This document shows positions 25,555 through 36,000 of a stretch of DNA of 64,000 bases, piece after piece. The translations under genes and the position numbers were made by a program. The notes beneath the pieces were generated by a model, which worked only from the letters and a program-made list of their open reading frames with translations, was not told where the DNA came from and did no database searches. The stretch lies in the NCBI GenBank assembly GCA_026692845.1, contig JAPLNM010000045.1, positions 20,109 through 84,108 of the forward strand. The letters run 5' to 3'. Origin of the DNA: Planctomycetota bacterium. Its GTDB lineage: Bacteria > Planctomycetota > Planctomycetia > Pirellulales > Pirellulaceae. Position 1 is the first letter of the stretch. Each line of letters starts with the position of its first letter.

Positions 25555-28500
25555 TCAAGGAAGGAATAGGAACTCGTTGCAATTGAAAAGTGCCCGGCAG
25601 AGCGATTCAAGCCCCGACTCTTGGACAATCGGCAACGCATCGCTGATTTCTTCAGGGGTTGGATCGCGGAACAAACAGCGTTGGTAAGCCCTCTGGATGA
25701 GCTTCTTGGTGTCCGTTCCGGACTCCTTGTGCAATCGCTCTGCAAATGCCTTGGACTGATCGATCGTAAAAGCGCTATTCAATAGGTTCAAAGCCTGGAT
25801 GGGGGTCATCGAGGTGCGGCGCAGCCCGGTACTCTGACCTGCGTCGGGACAATCAAACGCTCCAAAAACAGCCTCGCGCTCGCGTCGCACTTTATGCGCA
25901 TAGATCATGCGGCGCAGTCCATCGCCTTCGAACTGCTCAATCGGTTGAAAACCACTGAGTCCCCCACGCTGGGCGAATAAATCGTATCCTCGCCCGAACA
26001 TCGTCGTATTGAGTTGACCACTGACTGCAAGGATCGAATCGCGGATCGCCTCGGCCTCGAGCCTGCGAAGCGGATACCTCCACATCAGCCTACAATCGGC
26101 GTCGGATTCCAAACCCTTTTCATTCGCCTGGCTCGATTGCCCATAGGTTTTCGATAGAACGATCGCTCGATGAAGGGACTTGAGCGACCAATTTTTCGCG
26201 ATCAATTCTGCGGCCAGCCAATCGAGAAGTTCCGGGTGAGTTGGGGGCTGCCCATGCAACCCGAAATCATTCGGTGTGTCTACCAATCCGATGCCAAAGT
26301 GCCCTTGCCAAATTCGGTTCGCGATCACCCGAGCTGTCAGCGGGTTGGCCGGTGAAGCGATCCAATCAGCGATCGCCATGCGACGTTTGGGTTCGCTCTC
26401 GGAGGCCGCCACTTCTACCTGTCCAAAAGAGCCGGGTACCTGTCCAAAAGAGCCGGGTACCTGTCCAAAAGAGCCGGGTACCTGTCCAAAAGAGCCGGGT
26501 ACCTGTCCAAAAAAGGCGGGTATCTTCGGTGCAACCATTTGTTTGGGCTGCTCGGGATCCCCTCGCAGCAGCAGATGGATCGTATCAGGGGTTCGAAACC
26601 GCCCTGAAAAAGCTTTTTGATTCTCCTGCAAACGTTTCAATTCATTTTGAAGCTGTTTTTGACGAGTTTGCAGGGTTTCAATCGAATTGGACTCCGCCGC
26701 AGTCAAACCGACCGATGCGATATTCGTCGCCAAGGTCGATGCTCGGGCGGCTGGATCTAACGAATAGCTAACCCGGTCCGATTCATCGGCAACCACAATC
26801 CATTGGCCGTCGGTTCCGAGCACTTCGAGCGTATATCGAATAGCCAATCGATCCTGGAATTGCCCTTGGCGGTCCCTACCCCAAACCACCCGCTCAATCG
26901 TCTCAGGGGTGGAGAATTCGAAGGTTAAGGAACCTTTTCCGGTCTGATTGGACATCCAACTGCGACTGTTGCCATAGCTTCCGTCGTTAACCAAACGAAG
27001 TTCGTGCCGATCGGCAGCGAACGAATCGCCTGTGGAAGTGACCCGGGTTCCGTTGGATCTCAATGCGATATTCTCCCCACGCGGGTTGAAAATCTCAAAT
27101 TCATCGATGCACGGTTCAAGTTGATTGGTTTCGTGAATCGAAAAACGGACGCTTCGGGTTTCCATCGGTGCAATCCGCTCGGAGTTGATGCTCGCTTGCA
27201 CCATGGGTCGCTTGGGCAAAACAACCACCACATCTCGCATGCTTTGAAGGTCGATCCCGAGTTGGATGCGATACGCCGTTGCTGTTCGGTCCAGGAACTC
27301 GCCCAAGCGATCGCGACCCCAAACGATTTTCGAGATGCGCTCATTTTGAGGTAGTTCGAACAAGACCCACCCGCGGCCGGCTTGGTCGCTCATCCAACTC
27401 GATCCGTTACCCAGTTTGCCATCATGAATATGCTTCAATTGATGCGTCGGTGTCTCCCGACTACCCGACGCGGTGACTTGTGTCCCATACGCGGCCAATG
27501 CAACATTGCGCGGCGTATCGCCATGCGTCCATATCTCGAACTCATCGATGCACGGTTCGATAAGCCCAAGGGTCGGGTGGAGATTTGCATTCCAGATTTC
27601 CAGCTTGACCCAGCGAGCCTCTTGAGGGGCGAAGGCTTCGGTGTTTGCAGCTGAATTTGCAGCTGTGTTTGCGATGGTGTTGGTAGTTTCCGCCGGTGCA
27701 AGACGCGGTTGGGGGTGTGCAAGGTTTTCGAAACGCAATAGCTCGCGATCGATCGTGCGGAGTTGCTCGACGATCCCTTCGGCAAGCTGCCGCTGTTGGT
27801 TGGCCCATGGGGTATCGACCAAGCGATCTTCGTAGTCGACTCCTGCGACGAATGCCTGCATCGCGTAGTAGTCTTCTTGAGTGATCGGATCGAATTTATG
27901 GTCGTGGCATCGGGCGCAGCCAATGCTCAGCCCGAGAAACGATTGGCTCAGGTTCACGACGATTTCATCGATCGCGTCCTGCCGTGCAAGTCGCTTGCTC
28001 GGCTCGTCGGCACCAATTTGACCGGGTAGAAGGACCGAGGCGGTGATCAGAAAGCCCGTCGCGGTGTCTTGTCCAAGCTGATCCCCGGCAATCTGTTCGC
28101 GGATGAACTGGTCGAAAGGAGTGTCGTTTTCTAGAGCACGGATCACATAATCGCGATAATGCCAAGCGTGAGGTCGCTCGGTGTTGACCTCGAAGCCGTG
28201 GGTATCTGCATAACGCACCACGTCGAGCCAATGCTGTGCCCAACGTTCCGCATAACGAGGGGAAGCAAGCAGTTGCTCGACAACCTTTTGGTAAGCGTCG
28301 GAGTCCCCATGGTGCTGAACGAACCATTCTGCAAGCCCGGCGTCTGGAGGTAGGCCATGCAAGTCAAGCGTCACGCGCCGAAGCCACTGCATCGGCGTGG
28401 CCGGAAGGGAAAGACTTAGGCCTCGGGCAGCGAGTCTGCTTTCGATCCATGTGTCGATCGCAACATGCGGATCATCATGCGGTTCATGTGTAGCAAGAGG

Positions 28501-28929
28501 CTGAAAACTCCAGTGCGATTTCGGATCGAGCAAAACGGTCTTGTCGATGCCATCGGGCCAAGGTGCACCGGCCACGATCCAGGCTTCCAGGGTAGCGACC
28601 TGCAAGCTGCTAAGGGGTTTATTGGCCGGTCCCGCTGGAGGCATTCGCTCTTGAGGGTCCTGGTTCTTAACCCAATCGAGCAACGGGCTCTGTTTGGGAT
28701 CGCTTGGGTCGATCATCGGTCCGTAATGATCCCCGCCGTGGAAGGCTCGAGACTTCACATCGAGTCTCAAGCCCGATTTTTGCTTCTGCGGTCCATGGCA
28801 CGCATAGCAGTGCTGCTCGAAGATCGGCTGGATGTCTCGGACAAAATCGATCGCCGGTTGGATAGGCGACTGCGCGCTCGAAGCGACCGATAGAGCTAGC
28901 CAAAGCAGAATCAGTCGGATCCAAAACAT
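25555..28929 (-). CDS. Planctomycete cytochrome C (PSCyt1), DUF1549 (PSCyt2) and DUF1553 (PSD1) protein
   Basis: A secreted protein of about 1,124 aa from ATG 28929, which directly precedes a good signal peptide; an in-frame ATG at 29022 would add 31 residues. The PSCyt1 domain has heme-type motif CYACH (Cys41, Cys44, His45) and MPPAGPANKPL. DUF1549 follows (FVQHHGDSDAYQKVVEQLL, RYADTHGFEVNTERP, CARCHDHKFDPI). Two related beta-sandwich (discoidin-like) inserts, each with PCIDEFEI and VWGRDR, come next, then a coiled coil near 750, the PGSFGQV repeat, and DUF1553 (NRIWQGHFGIGLVDTPNDFG). It is paired with DUF1501. The natural function is unknown, with polysaccharide degradation often suspected. 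Confidence 0.93.
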   Translation of the reverse strand: MFWIRLILLWLALSVASSAQSPIQPAIDFVRDIQPIFEQHCYACHGPQKQKSGLRLDVKSRAFHGGDHYGPMIDPSDPKQSPLLDWVKNQDPQERMPPAGPANKPLSSLQVATLEAWIVAGAPWPDGIDKTVLLDPKSHWSFQPLATHEPHDDPHVAIDTWIESRLAARGLSLSLPATPMQWLRRVTLDLHGLPPDAGLAEWFVQHHGDSDAYQKVVEQLLASPRYAERWAQHWLDVVRYADTHGFEVNTERPHAWHYRDYVIRALENDTPFDQFIREQIAGDQLGQDTATGFLITASVLLPGQIGADEPSKRLARQDAIDEIVVNLSQSFLGLSIGCARCHDHKFDPITQEDYYAMQAFVAGVDYEDRLVDTPWANQQRQLAEGIVEQLRTIDRELLRFENLAHPQPRLAPAETTNTIANTAANSAANTEAFAPQEARWVKLEIWNANLHPTLGLIEPCIDEFEIWTHGDTPRNVALAAYGTQVTASGSRETPTHQLKHIHDGKLGNGSSWMSDQAGRGWVLFELPQNERISKIVWGRDRLGEFLDRTATAYRIQLGIDLQSMRDVVVVLPKRPMVQASINSERIAPMETRSVRFSIHETNQLEPCIDEFEIFNPRGENIALRSNGTRVTSTGDSFAADRHELRLVNDGSYGNSRSWMSNQTGKGSLTFEFSTPETIERVVWGRDRQGQFQDRLAIRYTLEVLGTDGQWIVVADESDRVSYSLDPAARASTLATNIASVGLTAAESNSIETLQTRQKQLQNELKRLQENQKAFSGRFRTPDTIHLLLRGDPEQPKQMVAPKIPAFFGQVPGSFGQVPGSFGQVPGSFGQVPGSFGQVEVAASESEPKRRMAIADWIASPANPLTARVIANRIWQGHFGIGLVDTPNDFGLHGQPPTHPELLDWLAAELIAKNWSLKSLHRAIVLSKTYGQSSQANEKGLESDADCRLMWRYPLRRLEAEAIRDSILAVSGQLNTTMFGRGYDLFAQRGGLSGFQPIEQFEGDGLRRMIYAHKVRREREAVFGAFDCPDAGQSTGLRRTSMTPIQALNLLNSAFTIDQSKAFAERLHKESGTDTKKLIQRAYQRCLFRDPTPEEISDALPIVQESGLESLCRALFNCNEFLFLP
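26416..26520. repeat. In-frame 21-bp tandem repeat in the PSD1-type gene
   Basis: Five copies of a 21-bp unit (TACCTGTCCAAAAGAGCCGG plus one G), four identical and one with three changes (26500-26520). On the coding minus strand it encodes PAFFGQV followed by four PGSFGQV heptapeptides, between the coiled coil and DUF1553. Copies are nearly identical at the DNA level, which indicates recent expansion. Confidence 0.92.
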
Positions 28930-29280
28930 TCCGCACAGAGCCCTTGCACTGGAGACTAACGCAGCGCGGCGAGCAGAATCGATAAACCTCGAGTGGCGCA
29001 AGGCGATTCGACGCATAAACAATTTGGGTAAAAGTGCTTTCGATTGTAACGGAAACTAAATTGTACCCGTTCCTGCAATGCTAGTTCTGCCGTTTCTTCG
29101 GCTCGGCAGGCTTTGGATGGCTCGGGTTGGGGGATAATCGGTTAAAATGTTGGGGTTTGGTTGGCAGGATGTCTAAAATAACGGGCGTTTGACGAAGTTC
29201 GATTCATTCGATTCGTTCGCTGTTTTAGTCGATTCGCTTCAAACACGGTAAATTCGGTTCAAGCAAGGGAGTCACATTGG
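28930..29280. other. Divergent intergenic region before the PSD1-type and giant envelope genes
   Basis: About 350 bp (258 bp if the PSD1 gene starts at 29022) between divergent genes, so it should hold two promoters. It contains a CTGCCG...CGGCAG stem near 29091-29113, AT-rich boxes GGATAATC and TTAAAAT near 29130-29150, and a run of TTCGATTC-like direct repeats near 29203-29230. An AAGGGAG ribosome-binding-like sequence lies about 10 bp before the GTG at 29281. None of these is specific enough to name a regulator. Confidence 0.4.
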
Positions 29281-32200
29281 GTGTCTAAGGAACGAGGCGG
29301 CAAGATGCAGTGGTTCAGGACGGCCGGTCCAGGTCCGATGGCAAGTTCCATTGGACCATTGCAGATTGCCGTGCGCATCATGGCTCGCTCGGGATCGTTG
29401 GTCTTGATCGCCCTGGCCTTGGGTGCAGTCCTGTTCGCAGGCACGGGGCATGCTCAGGACCCACCCTCAAGCCCATCACCTGGCGGGGTGATGCCGATGG
29501 AGAATTTACCGCGTGTGGTAGGTCCTGGAGTTCTTCCGGATTTGATGTACATGCGGAATGAAAAAGGGGAAGAGATCCTGGTACCCCGCGCGCGTTACGA
29601 GGACTTTGAACGCTTACTGATGGAAACAGAGTTGGGGGGGGAAGGTTTAGCAGCTACCCCGAGTTTGAACCAACTGGACTTGATCATCGAGCCTGTTGCC
29701 GATTATGCCAAGGTTCAGGTTCGTGGATTGATTTCCCTGAAGAAACCCAATCGGACAATTTGGACCGTACCGATCGCGTTGAGTCAATTGCAGTGGTTGC
29801 CGACGAAATCCTCCGAGGCCAATGCGCCGCCGAGCTCAGACGGATCGATTGCCGATGGAGTCGAGAGCATTGCGACCTCGATGCAATCGAACGGATACCT
29901 GTGGCGAGTCGGTCCGGGCAAAACCCTTCCGAGGCGACTGGAGCTCGATGCGTTGTGCAAAATCGTATCGAATCCGGTGGGAAACTCTCTGAGGCTGGAC
30001 TTACCACCGGCAGCCAGCGTGCTGAAGTTGAAACTTCCGAAGGGAGATTGGGAGTTGAATGCTACCGGTGGTGGCAATGAAGTGATCGAACCGTTCAGTG
30101 TGCAGGGGGAACATTCGATCGCCATCGTGCGCACCTCTTCGAACTCGATCAACTTGACGTGGAACCGCAAAGCCAACCGCGAGGCGATTGCCGCAGTGGA
30201 AATTTTGAGTCAGACCAAATTCACCCCGACGAGCGATGCGAATCGATGGCGTGCCGACACGGCTTGTTCGATCCGCGGTCCGATCAAACTTGCGGGAAAG
30301 AAAATTTTGTGGACGTTGCCACCCCAGGGGATGATGCGCGAAGCGATTTCGGACGTCTTGAGTTTCGCAAGTTACCGGTTGGTTCGCGTGCCGAGCAACG
30401 CACCCGACGATCCGCCCGCCTTGATGCAAGAAAAGCCCAGCGAAGCCTGGTGGATCGAGATCGATGATGCTTATGCTCGGAGCGAATTGGATTTGAATTT
30501 CGAGTGGCAGATCGCCCGATTGCCAAGCGAGACGCAAGTAAGTTTTTCGGCTCCTGAATTCGAAGGTGCCGAGCGGCACAATGGAACGATTGAATTCGCG
30601 ATCCCACGGACCAATTCGATCGATTGGAGCCCCCAGGGGAACGTGCAATTGCTGAGGCAAAGCCAAGCGGCCGACGGCAGCGAATCGATCGTTTATTCGT
30701 TTCAGTTCTCAGGGCAACCGTCCAAGATCGCTACGCAGTGGACCTCCGTGGCCGAACGTCCACGGTTTAGTTCTGAGCAGCACATCGAGGTGCGCGAGCG
30801 ACGTGTGTTGCTCCGAGGATGGATCGAATTCGGGAACGATCCGATCGAGTTGCCTTTGTTGCAATTGGAGGCCGAGGGTTGGCAAGCCGAACGGATCGCT
30901 CTGTACCCTTCGGAGACCGATTTGCCTCTGGACGCTCTTGCCGGTGCGGGAATACCTACCGCCGAAAATCCCAAAGGAGCTTGGTCGCTCCCGATCAATG
31001 CGAATCTGTGGATGAAGAGCCTCGCAGCGGGCCGCTCGGCCAGCTCCGATGCGATCCGAGCCGAGCGTAGCGGCGAGAATCCGTCCGGGGGATTAAGACT
31101 TGGAAATCCGTTTGAGATGATTGCCAATTCCTCGGAGAACAAGGAAACAAGTAACGCGTGGAAACTCGAGTATTTGCTGAGTCGGAATCTGGCCGAGGAT
31201 ACTCAGGACCTCGCGCTTTCTTTGCCACAGCTATCCTGGCTCTCTCAGGAATCCCAGCAAAGGATCATCCGGAGTTTGCCTGGTCGGTTGCTGGTCTACA
31301 GTTGGCCTTATCGATTGACCTCGAATCCAAGTTCTACGGTTGGCTTAGTCGAGACATCGCTGGACCGGGCCACTCAAAAGCAGTGGATCGATGTGAATGG
31401 CGGAGCCACTCCTTTTTTGATGCAGTACCAAATCGCCGATACGACAACGGCTAGCCGTTGGACGGGATCTCGAACTCGTAAAGGTTCTTTCGTTTCGGCT
31501 AGCCTGTTTGCGAGCCTGACCCCAACGTCCGACGCGATCCAGTGGGACCTTCGATGGAACTGCAAATGCCTAGGAAGCCGACCGACGGAACTTCGAATCG
31601 GATTCCCAATCGATGGAGATCCTTCCAGATCGATCCCGGATGCTACGATTGCAATCGACAATCGCCAAGTTTCGATCGAGTGGATCGACGCACCGAGTGG
31701 GCAAGCCGAGTCATGGCGTTGGGCGAAATTTTCGGTGCCTGAGGTCTCGGTCGATGCAAGCAATCGATTGGATTTTTTGATCGATGCCCAGTACTCTACG
31801 AAGCAACCTTTGCTCCAGCAGATCGAGGAGCAAGTCGTCCTTGACTTGGGATTGGCGAAAATAAGTGCCCTACGCGATCAAGAACAATTGATTGTCGAGC
31901 AAGCGAAATTGCGGATGCGCAGCACCGATGTGTTCAAGGTCTCGGGACCCGACGCGACCAACGATGGCGCTTATGAACTAAATCCAGAGGAGTCGAGAAT
32001 CAAGCTCACGGCCTTGCGCAGGGCTAGCCAGAACAAATCGCCGTTGCGTCTCGAAGCCGAGTGGGTGCAAACCATCGTCAACGCACTCGAACAACGCGAT
32101 CGATACGTCGCAAGGTTTCAAACCGACCAGCGCAGCGTCCGGATCCTAGCGGCCTCGGAACTGATCCGGGAAGCCGAATGGATGCTCGATGGACAGCGAG

Positions 32201-33006
32201 CCACAGTGCGCCAGGACTCCGAATCCGAAGGGTTCGCGACGCTCGCTATTCCTGAACCGGCCGAGCCCAACGCATCGAGCGGGCATGTCCTTGAAGTCTT
32301 CACCACTCAAGTCGCGCCCAAGGGATGGTTTCGCCGGGTCCAACCGATTGGACCACGGATCCAACCCACCCCATCGAGCGCCCCGTTGATTTGGCAGATC
32401 ATCGTCCCGCGAACCGAGCATTTGATTTCCAGCACTAAAAACGCCTTGCCGATGTACCAATGGCGCTGGAGCGATTTATTCTTCCGAAGGGTCGGACAGA
32501 GCGAACAAGAAGATATCGAAGGACGCATCGGCGCGACGCGACAACCCGTATTGGCCCAACAGGTAAATCAGTATGATTTAACAAGCATCGCCTCAACACA
32601 ACCGCTAGAAGCAATCTTCGTTCCCAGCGCTCTGATCTGGTTGCCCGTCTCGATCGTCGTGCTGGCCTTAGCCGTCGTACTACGGGATAGTCGCTGGATT
32701 CGTTGGCCATGGTTTTGGGCGATCTTCCTAGGCGGATTTTTTGTGTTCTCCCAACTCGCCTGGGATATCTCCTTGCTGGTTCTCCAAGCGGCCATCGGGT
32801 CGGTTGGGTTGGCGATTCTCTACGGATTGGCAAGATGGGTAATGGATCGTCGAGCCCGACGACGCAGCATCTTTGTCAGCCGACAATACGCCCCGACTCC
32901 TTCGGCCGCTCGTGCGAACCCCGGTTCAAACGTTTTCAAGAAACCCAGCGGGGATTCCTCCGCGTTGCGCTCGACGGTCGCAGCGAAAAACAGAGAGCCA
33001 CAATGA
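29281..33006 (+). CDS. Large exported envelope protein, one ectodomain plus C-terminal membrane bundle (unknown family)
   Basis: A protein of up to 1,241 aa. The start is uncertain: GTG 29281 has AAGGGAG upstream, ATG 29305 has GAGGCGG, and ATG 29380 begins a textbook signal peptide (MARSGSLVLIALALGAVLF, cleavage after GHA). Near residue 85 is a short IxVP box (EEILVPRARYEDFERLL) also found twice in the next protein. The roughly 1,000-residue middle is beta-rich with regular Trp residues. The C-terminus has about four hydrophobic helices (around 1115-1190) and then a basic tail. I know no function. Its stop overlaps the next ATG by 4 bp (ATGA), so the two large proteins are made together. Confidence 0.85.
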   Translation: MSKERGGKMQWFRTAGPGPMASSIGPLQIAVRIMARSGSLVLIALALGAVLFAGTGHAQDPPSSPSPGGVMPMENLPRVVGPGVLPDLMYMRNEKGEEILVPRARYEDFERLLMETELGGEGLAATPSLNQLDLIIEPVADYAKVQVRGLISLKKPNRTIWTVPIALSQLQWLPTKSSEANAPPSSDGSIADGVESIATSMQSNGYLWRVGPGKTLPRRLELDALCKIVSNPVGNSLRLDLPPAASVLKLKLPKGDWELNATGGGNEVIEPFSVQGEHSIAIVRTSSNSINLTWNRKANREAIAAVEILSQTKFTPTSDANRWRADTACSIRGPIKLAGKKILWTLPPQGMMREAISDVLSFASYRLVRVPSNAPDDPPALMQEKPSEAWWIEIDDAYARSELDLNFEWQIARLPSETQVSFSAPEFEGAERHNGTIEFAIPRTNSIDWSPQGNVQLLRQSQAADGSESIVYSFQFSGQPSKIATQWTSVAERPRFSSEQHIEVRERRVLLRGWIEFGNDPIELPLLQLEAEGWQAERIALYPSETDLPLDALAGAGIPTAENPKGAWSLPINANLWMKSLAAGRSASSDAIRAERSGENPSGGLRLGNPFEMIANSSENKETSNAWKLEYLLSRNLAEDTQDLALSLPQLSWLSQESQQRIIRSLPGRLLVYSWPYRLTSNPSSTVGLVETSLDRATQKQWIDVNGGATPFLMQYQIADTTTASRWTGSRTRKGSFVSASLFASLTPTSDAIQWDLRWNCKCLGSRPTELRIGFPIDGDPSRSIPDATIAIDNRQVSIEWIDAPSGQAESWRWAKFSVPEVSVDASNRLDFLIDAQYSTKQPLLQQIEEQVVLDLGLAKISALRDQEQLIVEQAKLRMRSTDVFKVSGPDATNDGAYELNPEESRIKLTALRRASQNKSPLRLEAEWVQTIVNALEQRDRYVARFQTDQRSVRILAASELIREAEWMLDGQRATVRQDSESEGFATLAIPEPAEPNASSGHVLEVFTTQVAPKGWFRRVQPIGPRIQPTPSSAPLIWQIIVPRTEHLISSTKNALPMYQWRWSDLFFRRVGQSEQEDIEGRIGATRQPVLAQQVNQYDLTSIASTQPLEAIFVPSALIWLPVSIVVLALAVVLRDSRWIRWPWFWAIFLGGFFVFSQLAWDISLLVLQAAIGSVGLAILYGLARWVMDRRARRRSIFVSRQYAPTPSAARANPGSNVFKKPSGDSSALRSTVAAKNREPQ

Positions 33007-36000
33007 ATTGCGGCCGACTGTCGATTCTCACCCTGCTCTATCTTCTTATTCCCAGCGGTCTGCTGTTTGGACAACGACCCCAGAGCGATCGACCCACCCC
33101 ACCGACGGTCCAAGCCGATTCGGTTGAGCAACCGATGGTCGATCGGCCGTTTCGGCGGATTTTTGTCCCGGAATCGGAACTGCCCGAGTTGCCATTGGAC
33201 AACCTGCGTCCCCTAGAGATCGACAAACTACCTGCGGCTTTAGAACGTATCATCCGTCGCAATAGCGAAACGATCGATCCATGGGTAAGCTCCGCACAGA
33301 GCCTTCGGTCGGTTCATGCTGTCGCGAGATTGGTCGGAGCGGATCTGCTGTCCGAACGGACCCGTTTGGTGTGGTCCGATCCGAAGAATAATTTATCGAA
33401 GGCGTCGGAGGCAAGAACTATCAGGGAGCGACTAAGCCCTTGGAATTTAGCCATTGAAAACAGTTTCGATGAACTCAATCAGTCGCAGAATACGAATGCC
33501 TCAAAACCTCAGAGTGAACGGGAAAACGGAGTCGAACTGATTCCGCAAGCAACCACTACCAGCGATCAACCTGCATGGGTTTTCGATGCAACAGGCAGTC
33601 CACTCGTTCATCGGATCTATCCCGAGGCTTGGCTTCGTTGGTCGTTGCGACCTCTCGCCGATAGTACTCCAACCCGACTGAATTTCGAAGCCTCCGTTCC
33701 GCGAACGGTCGACGGATGCTTGGTGCTGTTGCTTCCAAAGTCGGCTAGGATCGAGAAGTCCAGCGTCGTGATGCGTCGAATCGATGGCTGGCAACAAGCC
33801 GCAGAGCGATTGGGCAATTGGCCCGACCGGAACCCAACGCTCGGCACTGAGGCTCCCACAGGCGTGGAGAACATCTATTGGCTGCTGGAGATCAGTGGAC
33901 AAGAAAAGATCACCTTTTCGATCTATCTTGGGACCGGCACCGGTCGCGGACAGTCGATCGAATACCCCAAACAATGGGGGATTGAGCGATTATTCGCAAA
34001 GCAAACCATGCAGTATTCGATCCATGGGGATGAATTGCGCATGATTGGCGAATGGGAATGGAATGAGACGGCCGCCGCGAGCCCTCCGATTCGCTTCGAG
34101 TTGCCCCAAGGTATGAAAATCCGTGCATTGACGATCAACGACCGCGAGACAACACTGCAACTGGATCAAAATACCGTTGTTGTCAACGGCCCGAGCAGCG
34201 GCTCACGCCTACGGATGGCCGCCGAGTTTTTGATCCCCTGGGAACAGCTTATCGAACCACAGAGCGGTATGCTGCTGATCCCTGCGATTCGAAATTCCAA
34301 TGCAGCGGTTCTGTTTGGCGCGACGATCCTGCAAGATCAACAAGAGGGTCGCTTTGTCGACGTCACACCCCAACGCGGTCGGCTCGATTCGGTTCGAAAA
34401 ACGCCCGAGGGAGCCCATCGCTTGGAGTACTCTTGGTACCTTAGTCCCCCCGATTTTCGATGCAGCGTCCTCAAACCCGAATCCTCCAAGGGGGTCGAAT
34501 CGTTGATCCGACTGACCAACGATGCCGAACGCTGTATCGCTAACGTTCGATTGCGGTTTACTCAACTACAACGGCCCGGCCAATCGGGAATTCGGACCGT
34601 TTCGATTCCCTCCGACTGGCAGATCGATCCGAAATCGCTAGCCAGCAAACCGCAAGCTGCTTCCGGCTTGCTCAAGCTTGACGAATCGGGGGCGAACCTC
34701 CAAATCGATACCAACCAATGGAACATTCCCGAAGCGGTTGTTGAATTCCAATTGTTTCGAGCCCTCGAAAGCGAAGCTCCAATCGATTTGGGACAATCCA
34801 CTTGGCTAACTATCCAGGGCGTTCCCATGCGGCAATGCGTTTATCTTGAGCCAGGGCCTAGCAATCGTTTCACCTTCCAAGGCCCTATGGAACAGTGGCT
34901 ACTGGACGAGAAAAGCCTGACTCCCTGGCAACGCGATTCATTGCCAAGGCTAGGCCGCGCGGTGATTTTCGGAGTCCGCAATCATAAGCTGCCCCCGCTG
35001 CTCGCCGGCTCGATCGAACAGAGCGTGGTCGTCCCTATCGAAACTTCAGTTCGACGATCGCTTTTGGATTGGAAAGTCACCCATCGGTTCGCTTTGTCGA
35101 AGGAACTGGCCAATCTATCGGAATTGCGCATCGCGCTGGCCGAGGGGTATCAGTGGCATTATCAAGGGGAACAGAGGTTTCCCATCGCCGCGATCTTTGA
35201 TCGCGAATCGCAGACTTGGTCCCTGCAACTCGGTAGCATTGCGCTCGACAAGTTGTCCGATGGGATCGGTGCGCTGGTTGCCACCTTAAGCACCCCATCG
35301 AGCCAGCCATCGTTTCTGATCATCAAGCCATCGGTGAAGGAAGCTAGTCGCTCGACGCACACCTTGCGACTATCCAAGGATTTGCTCGTCAGTCAACCCG
35401 AGGGGATGTCCGTCGAAAGCTCGCGCGATGGATCCGGATATACCTACGCTTGGAAAAACGCCGACCCGAAAACCGTCGAAATCATCGATGTTTCCAAGTC
35501 GCAACGCGGCGAACCGTTCTTCTTCGATTCTCGCATCGATTTGTTCGTGGACGGTTTTGGGGGCCAGGTCGCTTTGGCGGCGACCAAGGTCGCTTTTCCC
35601 AACTCCTTCGACCATGAAGTGAAAATGCAGGTGCCCGAAGGTTGGGAGGTCACCGATGCGTATGTCAGCGGACCAACTGGGGATCGGCCCGTGGTTTTTC
35701 TCGAGGTATCGGCGAGCGACGTCCAACTGATGATCGATCACGAGGGGATCGACCAGGCGGCACTTCTGAAGGTGCGGTTGCGTGGTCCAAGAGCCAAAGA
35801 AACTCGCAAGGTGGATTGGCCGATCGCGCCACTCCTCCAACCGAGAATCGTTAGCAGAAGCTTCGAAATCCAATGGCCAAAAATTCGCATAACGCAAGGC
35901 GATTCCTTTAAGCCGTCCGAGTGCATCTGGTATCCTTCTTCACTCAGCCTAATCCCTAAGACGACGACATTCGACAGGGGAACTTTTAGTGAAAGCGGCA

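Noticed and set aside
26416..26520. Possible CRISPR-like array
   Set aside because: The 21-bp units are contiguous with no spacers, keep the reading frame and encode a heptapeptide repeat; no cas genes are present.
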